Part shown: positions 53,398-64,000 of the stretch, piece by piece
Layout: each line of letters starts with the position of its first letter
Numbering within the stretch: the first letter of the stretch is position 1
Assembly: GCA_905182995.1 (NCBI GenBank)
Contig: CAJJDP010000025.1
Span: 513,680 to 577,679 of the forward strand
Reading direction: 5' to 3'
From: Paramecium octaurelia
Lineage: Eukaryota > Ciliophora > Oligohymenophorea > Peniculida > Parameciidae
Length of the DNA stretch: 64,000 nucleotides
The notes under the pieces: model-generated
The model's input: the letters and a program-made list of their open reading frames with translations, nothing else
The model's database searches: none
What the model was told of the DNA's origin: nothing
Translations under genes and position numbers: made by a program

Positions 53398-55121
53398 TCA
53401 AGATAACCATTTCTAATACATTTATTTCTCCTTATTTTTATATTAAGAATATAGCTATTTGATTTCCATCTTAAGTTTAATTAAATCTTCATTGTCTTCT
53501 GTAATGATTTGCAAAGCCTCCTCATACTCATACAAATTCATCAAAGCATAACAATATCTATAAACAACCTTCTAATTTTTGCTATCTAATTTGTATAGTT
53601 TCTCACATACTATTTTCATGTCCTTCCATTCCTTGAGTTTCATCATACACAATGAAGAATTTAGTAACGATGATATTTGAAACTACTTAGATATAATTAA
53701 GATACTTCTCTCATTTTCTCTTTATCATCCTCTGTGAATGTTCCATAATCAAAATAGGCATTAATGGTTTTGAATACTTTTAATGCTTTTCTATAATTTT
53801 ACTAAGAAATCCATTTCAACCCGATTTGTTTTTTCCTGATGGCTTATTCAATCTTCTCATCAATCGTCATGCTGAAGTTATTCTTACCCTCGCTGAATGT
53901 ATGAACATATATCACATAAATGAGCTCCTTTTCAATCATTCCTTTCATTCCCTCATAATCAATCCCATTTTTTATAAGATCCTTGGTTTCATAACATCTA
54001 ATTATGCTTAGTTCCCTCTTTTTCATTCTCAAAAGAGCAAGTCTCATTAACTTTGATACTTTTAGATCATCAATATACAATGATAGACTACCCTGACTGG
54101 GTTCCTCATCCTCGTCATTATGTTTTTTTGCTTCGATTCTATCATAGATAGGATCTTCATCTGTGGATGAATATAATAGATTTTCCTTCTTTGGATAAGG
54201 GTCTGTTGACATCGAATAAATCCACATATCGAAATCTATTAGTGACACTTTATCAGGTTTTGCGGTGTTTCTACTTCTATACATAGTAGTCTTGATTAGA
54301 ATTCCATCGCCATATAAATCGTCAATCTTGAATAAGGTTTTCACGTTTATTTCGACTTTCCAATCAACTTTAGCTTCTTTATCATAATTTAATGATTGTA
54401 GGAATTCCTAATTTTCATTCTACAAATAAGAGTCATGTTTTATATGACACAATGAAAGCTCCTTATTTTTCATAGTCTTTAAAATTTAATACACTACTTT
54501 GGACTTTATTAGCTTTATGGGTGATGGACCATCCTAAGAATCGGTAAATAGCAAATTCTCGCCTTAAAAAATCTTTATCTCATAAATAATTTCATCAAGT
54601 ATTTCGCAACGATCTCCCCCCTTGCCCAGTTGAAGAATGTACTTTAAATAGGTTTAATCTTAAAAGAGATCGACTATGATTTACCAGTCGATCATTTAAA
54701 TTAGAGTGTACACTTTGTAATCCAAAACTTTCATTTAATTTTCATCATGTTTTAAATGTTCTTGAATATAAATACTAATCTCCTGTTTTTTCATCGACTA
54801 CAATGCCTTATCAATCCACCTATCATTTTGTGGAGATAATATGTGCTATTCCACTATTTTAGCATTTTCTAGAATTAATTTCTCATCTCCATTATTGTAT
54901 TCCTCTTCAGTTATTTCTATGATTGCTATTTTTACTTTATCATAATAAGCTGGTTTTTCATAGCTAATGCCTCTTTATCTGACTTCCTTTTTTACGTGAA
55001 GCAATTCCTTTTTTACAAGCATTTTTTGCTTATGTAATTTTTCCTTAGGGATGTCCTTTTCACTCAAAATATCCGAAGGTGGATGTTCACTTTGGAGATC
55101 TGTGTCATAAAATTATTGCAT
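53398..55121 (-). CDS. FKBP-like protein with C-terminal TPR region
   Basis: 566 residues from ATG 55121 to TGA 53398-53400; one intron at 53683-53705 (23 nt; a 20-nt alternative ending AAG is also in frame). Three similar segments each contain a FKBP-type loop: ALQSMKKQEISIY, ILKTMKNKELSLCHI, LALLRMKKRELSIIRC, resembling the alpha-helix/flap region of FKBP domains (xxMKKGExxxxxI). The C-terminal 120 residues have TPR-like helices (ISQQNYRKALKVFKTI; YALMNLYEYEEALQII). The layout recalls FKBP51/52-type immunophilins or their plant multi-FKBP relatives, acting as Hsp90 co-chaperones. The aromatic active-site residues are not obvious, so isomerase activity may be lost. Confidence 0.72.
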
Positions 55122-55628
55122 TTTTTATATAAAATAAATAAAATAACTAATTACATCACAATTAAGATAATACCATGATTTTAATTAATCATTTTATAAA
55201 TTTATAAACTTTCAATTAAGTCTGTTTATAAACGTAAAGAATCAGGAGAATTATAATAAGAATGTAATTTATTTTCATTGACATATAATTTAAAAATTAT
55301 TGTGTTGTATTCAATTTTTAAATGATTTTTAATAAGGATGCAACTTTGAATTTATTAAAATTATATTTCTAATTGTTTTTATGAGATCAGAGGAGGGTCA
55401 GAATGTATGGAACTTATTTAATCCATAAAATAAGTAACTCATAGAGAAGATTCTAAATAAATTAAGGAATATTAATTTTAATGCAAAAATTTATTAATTA
55501 GAAACAATTATATAAATAATATTTATGATGAAAATGCACATATTTATGCTTCTTTATGAAGAAATACGTCATCCTTACTCTGATAAGTGCTATCTTGTTA
55601 ATATATATCTTTTTAATATAAATTAAAT
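55122..55628. promoter_or_regulatory. Divergent intergenic promoter region
   Basis: About 507 bp between the start codons of the FKBP-like gene (minus) and the aminopeptidase gene (plus). Very AT-rich, with no open frame or RNA gene seen. A promoter role follows from position only. Confidence 0.4.
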
Positions 55629-58611
55629 ATGCAAATTTTAAAGAAATTCGCGGATTCGAAGTCAGCCAAAATTGGAATCATTGTCGCTTTGGGTTTGAGT
55701 GGTGTTGCTCTCACCTATCATTAATACGATAAAGCCAGGAAATCTAGCATAATTGTGACTTCAAACCCACCTGTTGCTGAAAACGAGTTTGGATAAAATC
55801 GATTTTTAACTTAAGCAGGAGCTATTCAAAGATGGGGTCAAATTGTATAAGATAGTATTTCATACAAAGTGGATTTATTGCTGAAAAAAGGTACCTATCT
55901 AATAAAGATAATGCGTAGGTGAATCATATAGTGGTTTAGTAACATTGGATTTTGATGCAAAACATACTTTGACTGACTTGTATGTTGATTTTAGAGGAAA
56001 GAAAGTGGTTAGTTTGTATGTCAATGGAAATAAGATTAATAATTTGGATTGGAATGGATTATTTATCAAAGTACCCAAAGAATTCTTGAGCACATCTCAA
56101 AAGAATAGAGTTAATATCTAATTTGATTAGGATTATGCTAAAGATGGATGTGGATTACATGGCTATATTGATAAAGATGGAAAATAATATTTGTATAGTT
56201 AATGCGAATCTTATTTCACAAACAGATTGTATAAGAAAATAATAATAAATTAGTTTCCCATGTATGGATCAACCTGATTTGAAAGCCAAATTGAGATTCA
56301 CCGCAGTATGTCCTAAAGAGTGGGTGGTTATTTCAAATGAAAATGCTGATCAAAATTAATAGTTTAATTTTGCTTAGGCTGTTAACGTAGTTAAAGATTA
56401 TCTGCCTTAAGAATTGGTGGATAGTTAGCTCTAAAATCTCGAGAATTCAGATTCATACAACCTTTGGGTGTTTGGTGGAACAAAAACTTTGCCAACATAT
56501 TTATTTGCTTTAGTTGCAGGAGAATATTGGTCTGTCAAATTTTAAGGAGAACAAGATGATATACCTTAGACTATATACTGCAGAGAAAGTTTAAAAGAAC
56601 ACATGATAAATTTAAAAGATTTCATATTTGAAGTCACAAAGAAAAGTATGAAATTCTATGAGAATTTCTTTGGAGTCAAATATTAATTCAATAAATATGA
56701 TTCTGTCTTTGTTAATGAGTACAATTGGGGTGCTATGGAAAATCCTGGATGTGTGACATTTAATGATGCATACGTTTTTAAAGAGAAGAAACCAGCTACT
56801 AGTTATACTTCATTTGCTAATACAATAGTTCACGAAATGGCCCATCATTGGTTTGGAGATTTTGTAACAATGAAATGGTGGAATGATTTATGGTTAAATG
56901 AAAGTTACGCTGAATTCATTTCACACTATTGTTAGGAAAATATTAATATTGAAACCATCAAATTATCTAACATTCCTGTTATGTTCAATTAAAGAAAGGG
57001 ATGGGGATACAGAGAAGATTAAATGCTTACTACACATCCAATTGCTGGTGAAGTTATCAATACTGAAGTAGCAGAGAACATTTTCGATGGAATTACATAT
57101 TCTAAAGGAGCATCAGTTATGAAATAACTAATGTGCATTATGGGAGCAGCTAAATTCGGAGAGGCTTGTGGAAATTATTTTAGAAAATTCGGATGGAAGA
57201 ATGCTGTTTTATAAGATTTAATTGATCATTTATAAGAGAAATTTGATAATCAAGAATTTACTTTGTCCTATTGGAAATAACAATGGATTGAAACTGCTGG
57301 TATGAATGAAATTGAACCTCAATGGGATTAAACTGATAGATCTCATCAAGCTAAATTGACTGTCTTTTAAAGACCTGCTTTAAGTTAATTCCCTACATTG
57401 AGAATCCATAAAATTAAAATAGGATTTTTCCATGATAATGGCATAGATACCGTTGACACCATACTCAAAGCAACAGAAGAAAATGTCATCACTTATGATG
57501 GTAGTAAGGGATATAGAGCATTATTGTTGAATTATGAAGATTAATCCTTTGTGAAGGTACTTCTTGACTAAGAGTCCACAAAATATTTCAGTTAAAATTT
57601 ACAAGCAGTCTAAGATATTTTAACAAGAACTTTGATTTACAGAGCTCTTTTTGATAGTGTTAGAGATGGTAAAATATGCTCAGAAGAGTATGTTGATTTC
57701 CTATTGGCCTAACTTCCAAGAGAAAATTCAGATGAAATTTTGAATACTTAATTGTTATACTTACAATCTGCTATTGCATCCATGACACCAAGAAAGTAAT
57801 TATAATTATAATCACCATAGATTCAAGAAGATTCTTGGCAAAAGAGTATTTACATTCCTTTTAGAACAAATAATCAAAGTTAGCAAAGATCCATAACAAG
57901 AAAATAAATTGATCTTATTAAGAAACAACATGGCAGCATTTGCATATGATAACACCTGTATCGATGAATTGTTGGCTTGGTTCTAAGGATAAAATTAAGA
58001 ATTATCTTAAATTGAGTGCACCAAAGATACCAAATGGGCAATTGTTAAATTAGTTTATGCCTCTTAAAAATATGATTCCAATCCTGAATTAAGATAAGAG
58101 ATCCTCGAAAAGATGTTGTAAATTGATACTTCTGATGCTGCTTCAAGAGCTCAATTGAAATGCAAAGCTCTCATAGCAAATGAATAAGAAAGGGCTGCTC
58201 TTTGGTAAAAGTACGTTGATCCCAACGATAAAGAATCGGCCAAAATGATAGCAGAATCAATGGCTGGATTCAACAATGAGAGACGTTACCTTAGTTTGGA
58301 ACCATATTAAGACAAATTCTTCGAAGTCATTATTCAAATTTTCCAAACTAAAAGTAATGATTTCAGTAAGATCTTTTATGATTACTTGTTCCCAATCACT
58401 GATGATTTGGCCAGTCTCTGCAATGTAATATTAGTATTCATAATATTAGAAAGTAGAGAAATTGAGAGCAGCTGTTCCTGACAATTTGATCACTCTAAAA
58501 ATGCAAGTGGACAAATCACTTGATTCAATTAAGAGACAAGTGAAATAGTTTGAATGTTTCTGTAACCAAGCCAAATTAGCTACATAATAAGTATTAGAAA
58601 ATGAAGTATGA
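55629..58611 (+). CDS. M1 family zinc aminopeptidase, membrane-anchored
   Basis: 961 residues; introns 55891-55918 (28 nt), 56229-56253 (25 nt), 57846-57864 (19 nt) and 58425-58449 (25 nt). An N-terminal anchor or signal (AKIGIIVALGLSGVALTY) precedes the M1 domains. FPCMDQPDLKAKLRFT, exopeptidase motif GAMENPG and zinc site HEMAHHWFGD followed 18 residues later by NESYAEF (HExxH-x18-E) are all present. The C-terminal helical domain reads RNNMAAFAYDNTCIDELL and ends VEKLRAAVPDN. The enzyme removes N-terminal residues from peptides with one zinc; it may be vacuolar, surface or secreted (inference). Length fits the puromycin-sensitive/APN group. The 19-nt intron is among the shortest in this window and is required to restore frame. 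Confidence 0.96.
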
Positions 58612-58647
58612 GATATAACAGATATAATAATATAATAATAAAATAAC

Positions 58648-59542
58648 ATGAATACATCGTTTGAATAAATTAACAAATCCCCTTTGAATCACTCTGTTTC
58701 CAAATAGCTTTACTCTTTCCCTAAAGCTAATCGGTTCAAAGAATTCAAGGATTCAGCGTAATCTACCCTACTCATAAATCTAGATGTCCAAACATTTACT
58801 CACTCCCAAGTATGATGAGCAAACGTGGAGCAGGAATTGGATATGGATAAAAGTCGGATTTGATCGAAGAAAGCATTACACCAGGCCCAAATAACTATTA
58901 AATAAAGACTACACTCAACGCAACCAATGGTTGGACAATGCCTGTAGGCAGAGATGTATTCATATCAGTTAAGTATCCCTAAGAAAAGCAATAAATATGA
59001 TGGTATCTTTCTTGGTTTAATCCAAAAAACCCCTGGACCAGGACAATATGAGTTCCAAGACTCTAAATCTCCTATTAAATATACAATGAGAATGAGAACT
59101 GAGAGTCAAAAGGACAAAGATAGAAAACCTGGACCGTATCTTTATTATTCTCAATTATTAGTGGACAGTACAATTTACCAGAGGCTTTAAATGAAAATGG
59201 AAAATATAAAATTAGCAAGTTTAGAGAGTAATTTTTAATTTAAACTCATAGTTCTGGTGCAATCATTCTTTCTCCACCAAAAGCCAAAAGCACTCGTTTC
59301 TCTCCTGCTCATGAACTAACTCCTGGACCAGGATAATATCAACATACAGGAGACATTGATCCAAAAGGACTTTACTATTGTTCCAAATTTGCAGATACAA
59401 AATCGACTGTTTTCACAAGAGCGAAAAGGGAACTAACCAAAATAAGAGTTGAATCTCCAGGCCCTGGGGCATACAAATTACCATCAGAATTTGGGTACTA
59501 ACATATATTAGACATAGTTATTATGAAAAACCGATTAAATGA
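58648..59542 (+). CDS. STPGR (SHIPPO) repeat protein
   Basis: 265 residues; introns 58758-58783 (26 nt), 58956-58983 (28 nt, AAG), 59136-59161 (26 nt) and 59495-59511 (17 nt). Repeated PGPxxY motifs: ITPGPNNYQIK, KTPGPGQYEF, RKPGPGQYNLPEAL, LTPGPGQYQHTGD and ESPGPGAYKLPSEFG, five STPGR motifs in all. These motifs occur in outer dense fibre 3/SHIPPO and CFAP proteins that decorate or lie inside axonemal microtubules, so a ciliary microtubule protein is likely. It starts 36 bp after the aminopeptidase stop. The 17-nt intron is near the lower limit but joins EFG to SYYEKPIK cleanly. Confidence 0.88.
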
Positions 59543-59751
59543 AACCTATAAAATTAGTTAAATTTATTTATTATTTTTCTTAAATTTAAATATTCTGAGA
59601 ATAATTGATCCTTATTTTGGATTTTTTAGTTGAATTTAAAAAATGCAATTGTAACCTAATTCAGTAGTGAACTTTATAAAAAATAAATGTAATTATCAAA
59701 ATAGTACCATAACATTAATTTATTAGCATTTATAATAAGTAAATATTTTAA

Positions 59752-61292
59752 TCAAAATCTCTTGATTGTTGCATGTTGTTCCTTTGAGAATGTATAATTT
59801 TCAAATAGATTTTAAATTGTCTCCTGTCTGAGTAATAACATGTTTTCCTATATCATTTCATCTTACGAATCATGATCAGAGGAAATCTCTCGAATAAAGT
59901 CTTCATCTGAAGATTTCATTAATTTGAATGGGGATGTCAACTATTTTTCATGCAACTCTTTCCATGGAAACCCTGAAAACCATGGATGATTTTATATATC
60001 TTAAATGCCACCATATCCTAAACGAGCTTAAGGTTTTCTTTGTAACAATTGATTAACAAAGTCAGCTGCCTCCCAGGACCAATTAGGAGGAATGTCTTGT
60101 TTCTTGAGCAAAATTTATTTGGCAATAATTGCATCTCTAATATCTTTACGAGTTTTGCCTAAGTATGGTCGTTAACCCATCATAAATTCAAAAGCTATGA
60201 CTCCTAATGCAAAATGATCAACTCCAAAGCTGTGATTTAATCTGAACATAACTTCAGGAGCTGATGATTTAAAATAATCTAAATACCCATGTAACCAGGA
60301 GTACCACTGGTTTCTTGAGAATTTTCTGGTTTTACCATCCGAGCAATACCAAAGTCTGTTAATCTTGGATATCCCTTCTTGTCAAGGACAATATTCTCAG
60401 GTTTGATGTCTCTATGAATAATTCCATTTTTATGTAGATACTCTAATGCTAATAACATACTTGCAATCAAGAACTCTAAGAATATTAAATATAAGTGTTA
60501 TACTAGTATGTTATTCTGAAAACCTACGCATTTTTCCAATATGATATCTGAGATCACCTCCTGTCAACAAATCCAACACAAGATACAAATTATCTCTATC
60601 TTAAAAGGAGTAATGAATGTTGGCTATAAATGGATGTTTGAGTTGCGAGAGTAGAATGCGTTCATTCATAACTGAATTGACAGATTTTTTGGCCAAAACC
60701 CTTTTAGCTAAATTTAGACTTACTTTGCTTTACTAATCTCTTTCATAGCGAATAGTTTACGTGTTTTGATCATCTCAACTCTCCAAACCTTTCCAAATCC
60801 TCCTTTTCCGAGGACATATTGAAATTTAAAATTGCCCCTTCCAAATTCATTATTCGTCGTTGCCACTTTCAAAGTATACTGGTCTTCAATAAGTCTTGAA
60901 TTAGGTCTAGAATAGATGGAGTTCCTAAAGCTGCGTCTTTCTGAAGATTTTGGTGCTTAGAACAGCTTCGGTTATTAATCTAACTAAAAATGATATGATT
61001 TTCTAGGTAGTTATCTTAATTGAGGACTAGCACTCTTCTTATAATTGGAGAGATCTTCTTGTCTTTTTCGATTGTGACTGAAGGAGTTATCATTTTGAAA
61101 ACAAAGGTTTGTCTTCCACATGTTTTATTATTCCTTAGGAGATGTGGGAGTTGAAATTGGAATAGGGTTATTAAATGAAGGCAATTTGGAGTGGCGAGTG
61201 GTTAGAATTGATTGATTTTAATTTACACGATAGAAACTAGTATCTAAGGCGTAATTTTGTATAATATTTCTTTGGCCTATTGAATTCTTCAT
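59752..61292 (-). CDS. AGC-type serine/threonine kinase, YANK/STK32-like
   Basis: 486 residues; introns 60708-60733 (26 nt), 60476-60503 (28 nt) and 60261-60286 (26 nt, CAG). A Ser/Asn-rich N-terminal 150 residues precedes the kinase: GKGGFGKVWRVEM, FAMKEITKRVLAKK, NERILLSQLKHPFI, LVLDLLTGGDLRYHI, IIHRDIKPENIVL, LTDFGIARM, SGTPGYMAPEVM, then HSFGVDHFALGVIAFEFMMG and RLGYGGIQDI. DLLTGGDLRYHI and GVDHFALG resemble STK32/YANK and its ciliate expansion. All catalytic residues (Lys, HRD Asp, DFG) are present. The tail is acidic. Its start lies 17 bp from the helicase start. Confidence 0.92.
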
Positions 61293-61309
61293 TTTTAATA
61301 ATTTAATAT
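61293..61309. promoter_or_regulatory. Ultra-short divergent start-to-start gap
   Basis: Only 17 AT-only bases separate the proposed ATG of the minus-strand kinase (61292) from that of the plus-strand helicase (61310). The promoters must therefore overlap the neighbouring coding or 5' leader sequence, unless one gene starts downstream (next in-frame Met: near 61130 in the kinase, near 61412 in the helicase). Confidence 0.45.
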
Positions 61310-62762
61310 ATGAACAAGAAAGACAAGAAAATCTAGGAGAAGAAAGAAAAGGAAGCCAAGAGACAATCATTGTTGGCTGCATTGGCCAAATCCTAATTGA
61401 CACAAGAATAGATGAATCAACTCAACAGTATAAAGGATGCCACAAGTAGCAAAAGAGACCGTAAACATTCTGTGGGAAATCATATGGAGGAAGAAGTCAT
61501 TAATGAAAATAAGGAAGAGGTTCAATAGGATAATAATAGCAAATAACAAGTGAATATATTTCAGACCACTGTATATGAGAATGAGAATCCAATCCAGATT
61601 CAACATCATGAGTCTCATTAAAAAATGTCTGAGGCAGAACGCCTAGAAATTATGGCCAAATAACTGTTCCCAGACATTAGTTTGGAGTCATTTGATTAGA
61701 AAAGAATCCCAAAAGGATAGGTTTAAGCTTAACCAAGAGAATTGATATCAGAATATGACCCAGAGAAGGATGATATTTATGATATTGATCCATAATCAAT
61801 TACAAATTACGATACCTTACTTACAGATATAAATTCCTTCAAAAATTAAACAATAAATAGAGATGAAAATATTATAAAACAACGAGCATAATTACCAATT
61901 TTGATATAAGAGAATGACATCATTGATGCCATTAAAGGCAATCTGATTACATTAATATCAGGAGAAACTGGATGTGGTAAGAGTACTTAAATTCCTTAAT
62001 TTCTATATGAGGCAGGATTCACTGAATTTGGTGCTATTGCAATCACACAACCTAGAAGATTGGCAGCAATTTCATTGGCATAAAGAGTTAGAGATGAAAC
62101 TGGTTTTACTATGGGCAAGGAGATATCATATCAAGTTAAACACGAATGCAGTGGAATTGATGTTGATAAAATGAAAATGAAAGTAGATTTTAAATTTAAT
62201 GTAGTTTATGACTGATGGTATTCTAATAAATGAAATGCAAACTAGTGTGATGGTACCTTAGTATTCTGTAATAATTATTGATGAGGCTCATGAAAGAAAG
62301 GTAAATATAGATTTGCTGATCGGAGTGTTATCAAGAGTAGTTATTGCAAGGGCCAAGATGAATAAACCATTAAGATTAGTAATCATGAGTGCCACTTTAA
62401 GATTGGATGATTTCTTAAATAATAAACTAGTATTTCCAAGAACTCTCAATCTTATCAAAATTTAAACTCGTCAATATCCAGTACAAATATATTTCAATAA
62501 AGTGTAAGTACCTGTAATGATTGTAGGACCAAGGATGATTACGTTTCAGCAGCCATTGAAAAGTGTGTTAAAATTCATCAGACTTTACCCCCTGGAGATG
62601 TTCTAATATTTCTGACAGGACAGAAAGAAATTCATTAATGTTGTAGCATATTAAATGATAAATTACGATAAGGAATGAGAAAGTAACAAATAGATGAAGA
62701 ATACTCTAATAGTGAAGAAGAAAATCAATAATAAATAAATTAATAAGAAAATGAAGAAGAAG

Positions 62763-62818
<56 letters not shown>

Positions 62819-64000
62819 GATGATAAGGCTGACTATTTAGAATTGAAAAATTTAGTTGGAACTGTTTAAATGACATAAAATAATGCCTTTAAAATCGATT
62901 CAGATCTATCAGATTTTATTGTGGTTCCTCTTTATTCTAAATTAGATCTAAAAAATTAATAAATCATATTCCATAATAATCCAACTAAGAAACGAATGTT
63001 TGTTATCGCTACAAATGTTGCAGAAACTTCAATCACAATTCCAACTATACGTTATGTTGTTGATGCTGGAAAACAAAAAAGAAAAATCACAGATTCAAAA
63101 ATTGGATTAGAAAAACATGTCATTGGATGGATATCTTAGGCTGCTGCCGATCAAAGAAGTGGAAGAGCAGGTAGAACAGGCCCTGGTTATTGTTATAGGC
63201 TATATTCAACTGCTGTTTATTCAAATCAATTCTAAAAATTCGATAATCCAGAAATCACTTAAATCAGTTTGGATCATGTCATCCTATAAATGAAAAGTAT
63301 TGGAATCAAAGATGTCTATAAGTTCCCTTACTTGACAAGTCCAGATATAAAAGAAATCAAAGAAAGTCTTGGTAATTTGATCAAATTGGGAGCCATGAAA
63401 GTCAAATAAGATACTAATTCTGATAATTCAAACATTACACAATTAGGTATCATATTGTCTTAAATACCATTAAGTCCAAAATATGGTAAATTCCTCCTAC
63501 AAACTAGAATAAGGAATTTGCTCTAATATGGTATTTTGTTGGTATGCATCTTAAGTGTTGAAGAAATAATCAATAAATCAGTGTTTCAAGTTCACACTCA
63601 ACTTTAGGCTGATGATAACGAATAAGACGAAATCAAGTAATTGGAATAAGAATAAAAACAATAATAACAATAAATTAAAGATCAATTCTAATCATATAAA
63701 AATTTGAAGGCCTTTATAGAAAAGCATGGTGAAGGGTATAAAATAAGTGACTTAATATATATAATGAATATTGTTGGAACAGCAATATCTTAGATTAAAG
63801 ATGATCAAGATATCTAACAATAAATTAATTAATTGGCTTAGCAATACCATTTTATTAGTAAGTCTTTCAAAGAAATCTATTATAATTTGTTACAGATTCT
63901 TGAAATTTTGAATCTTATAGTGGAAGACAAAGCCATAGTGACTCAATGTGTTTCTGCAATTAAATAGTATTAACGACCTTCTAGGGAAGCACAAATCGTA
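61310..64000 (+). CDS. DHX37: DEAH-box RNA helicase, DHX37/Dhr1-like, 5' part
   Basis: 882 residues to the window edge, still open; introns 62183-62204 (22 nt) and 62504-62526 (23 nt). The start [19 protein letters not shown] is basic, as in DHX37/Ecm16. Helicase motifs in order: [16 protein letters not shown] (I), [14 protein letters not shown] (Ia), [16 protein letters not shown] (II, DEAH), VIMSATL (III), IFLTGQKEI (IV), [21 protein letters not shown] (V) and [12 protein letters not shown] (VI), then the winged-helix and ratchet domain. DHX37 acts in the nucleolus on U3 snoRNP during small-subunit assembly. Between IV and V is an acidic, glutamine-rich insertion with 17 consecutive TAA codons. 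DHX37 is favoured over other DEAH helicases by the N-terminus and that acidic insertion. Confidence 0.9.
62765..62815 (+). repeat. (TAA)17 microsatellite encoding polyglutamine
   Basis: Seventeen perfect TAA triplets in frame with the helicase, flanked by Glu/Gln-rich sequence (QENEEEV before, IDDKADYLE after). In this code they read as Gln17; under the standard code they would be 17 stops. Confidence 0.95.

Overview
This window reads as macronuclear DNA of a ciliate, most likely a Paramecium species. TAA and TAG run through nearly every gene in place of glutamine (ASF1, SmD2, the M1 aminopeptidase, the DHX37 helicase and others), and TGA is the only stop. The DNA is very AT-rich. Introns are tiny, about 17-35 nt, mostly GTA...TAG with a clear minority of AAG, CAG and GAG acceptors. 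For nearly all multi-exon genes below, exon lengths after removing the proposed introns sum to a multiple of three, which supports the models. All introns are predicted by eye; there is no transcript evidence.

Layout. (1) 1-10352, plus strand: the 3' part of a giant cysteine-rich, REJ/GPS-like multi-pass membrane receptor whose 5' end lies outside the window. (2) 10580-21903: a compact block of conserved genes: a Q-rich hypothetical protein, an RBR ubiquitin ligase with a membrane tail, a B-box/coiled-coil-like protein, the histone chaperone ASF1, the PIG-L deacetylase, a large coiled-coil protein, a RIIa-guanylate kinase fusion, RNA polymerase III subunit RPC10 and two small unknowns. (3) 22281-42091, minus strand: a full-length paralogue of the first receptor, modelled at 6,585 residues. 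The two genes face each other tail to tail as inverted copies of about 10.3 kb. Outside the copied part, the second gene carries an N-terminal array of roughly 70-75 near-identical 34-residue (102-bp) cysteine modules between about 34.15 and 41.7 kb. The array itself contains duplicated blocks several units long. (4) 42674-64000: another dense block with the spliceosomal SmD2, an AGC kinase, a small basic protein, a MORN/IQ protein, an SCP/FCP1-type phosphatase, a coiled-coil protein, a Rab GTPase, a copine, an FKBP-like/TPR protein, an M1 aminopeptidase, an STPGR (SHIPPO) protein, a second AGC-type kinase and the 5' part of a DHX37-type DEAH helicase.

Genes are not arranged in operons. Neighbours lie tens to a few hundred bases apart, and one divergent pair has start codons only 17 bp apart. 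Several products fit ciliary or membrane roles (RIIa, MORN and STPGR proteins, copine, Rab), which suits a ciliate, but nothing in the sequence links them into one pathway. The most unusual content is the receptor pair: a large Cys-module ectodomain, a REJ-like middle, a GPS-like Cys/Trp signature without the usual cleavage triad, and a multi-pass tail.
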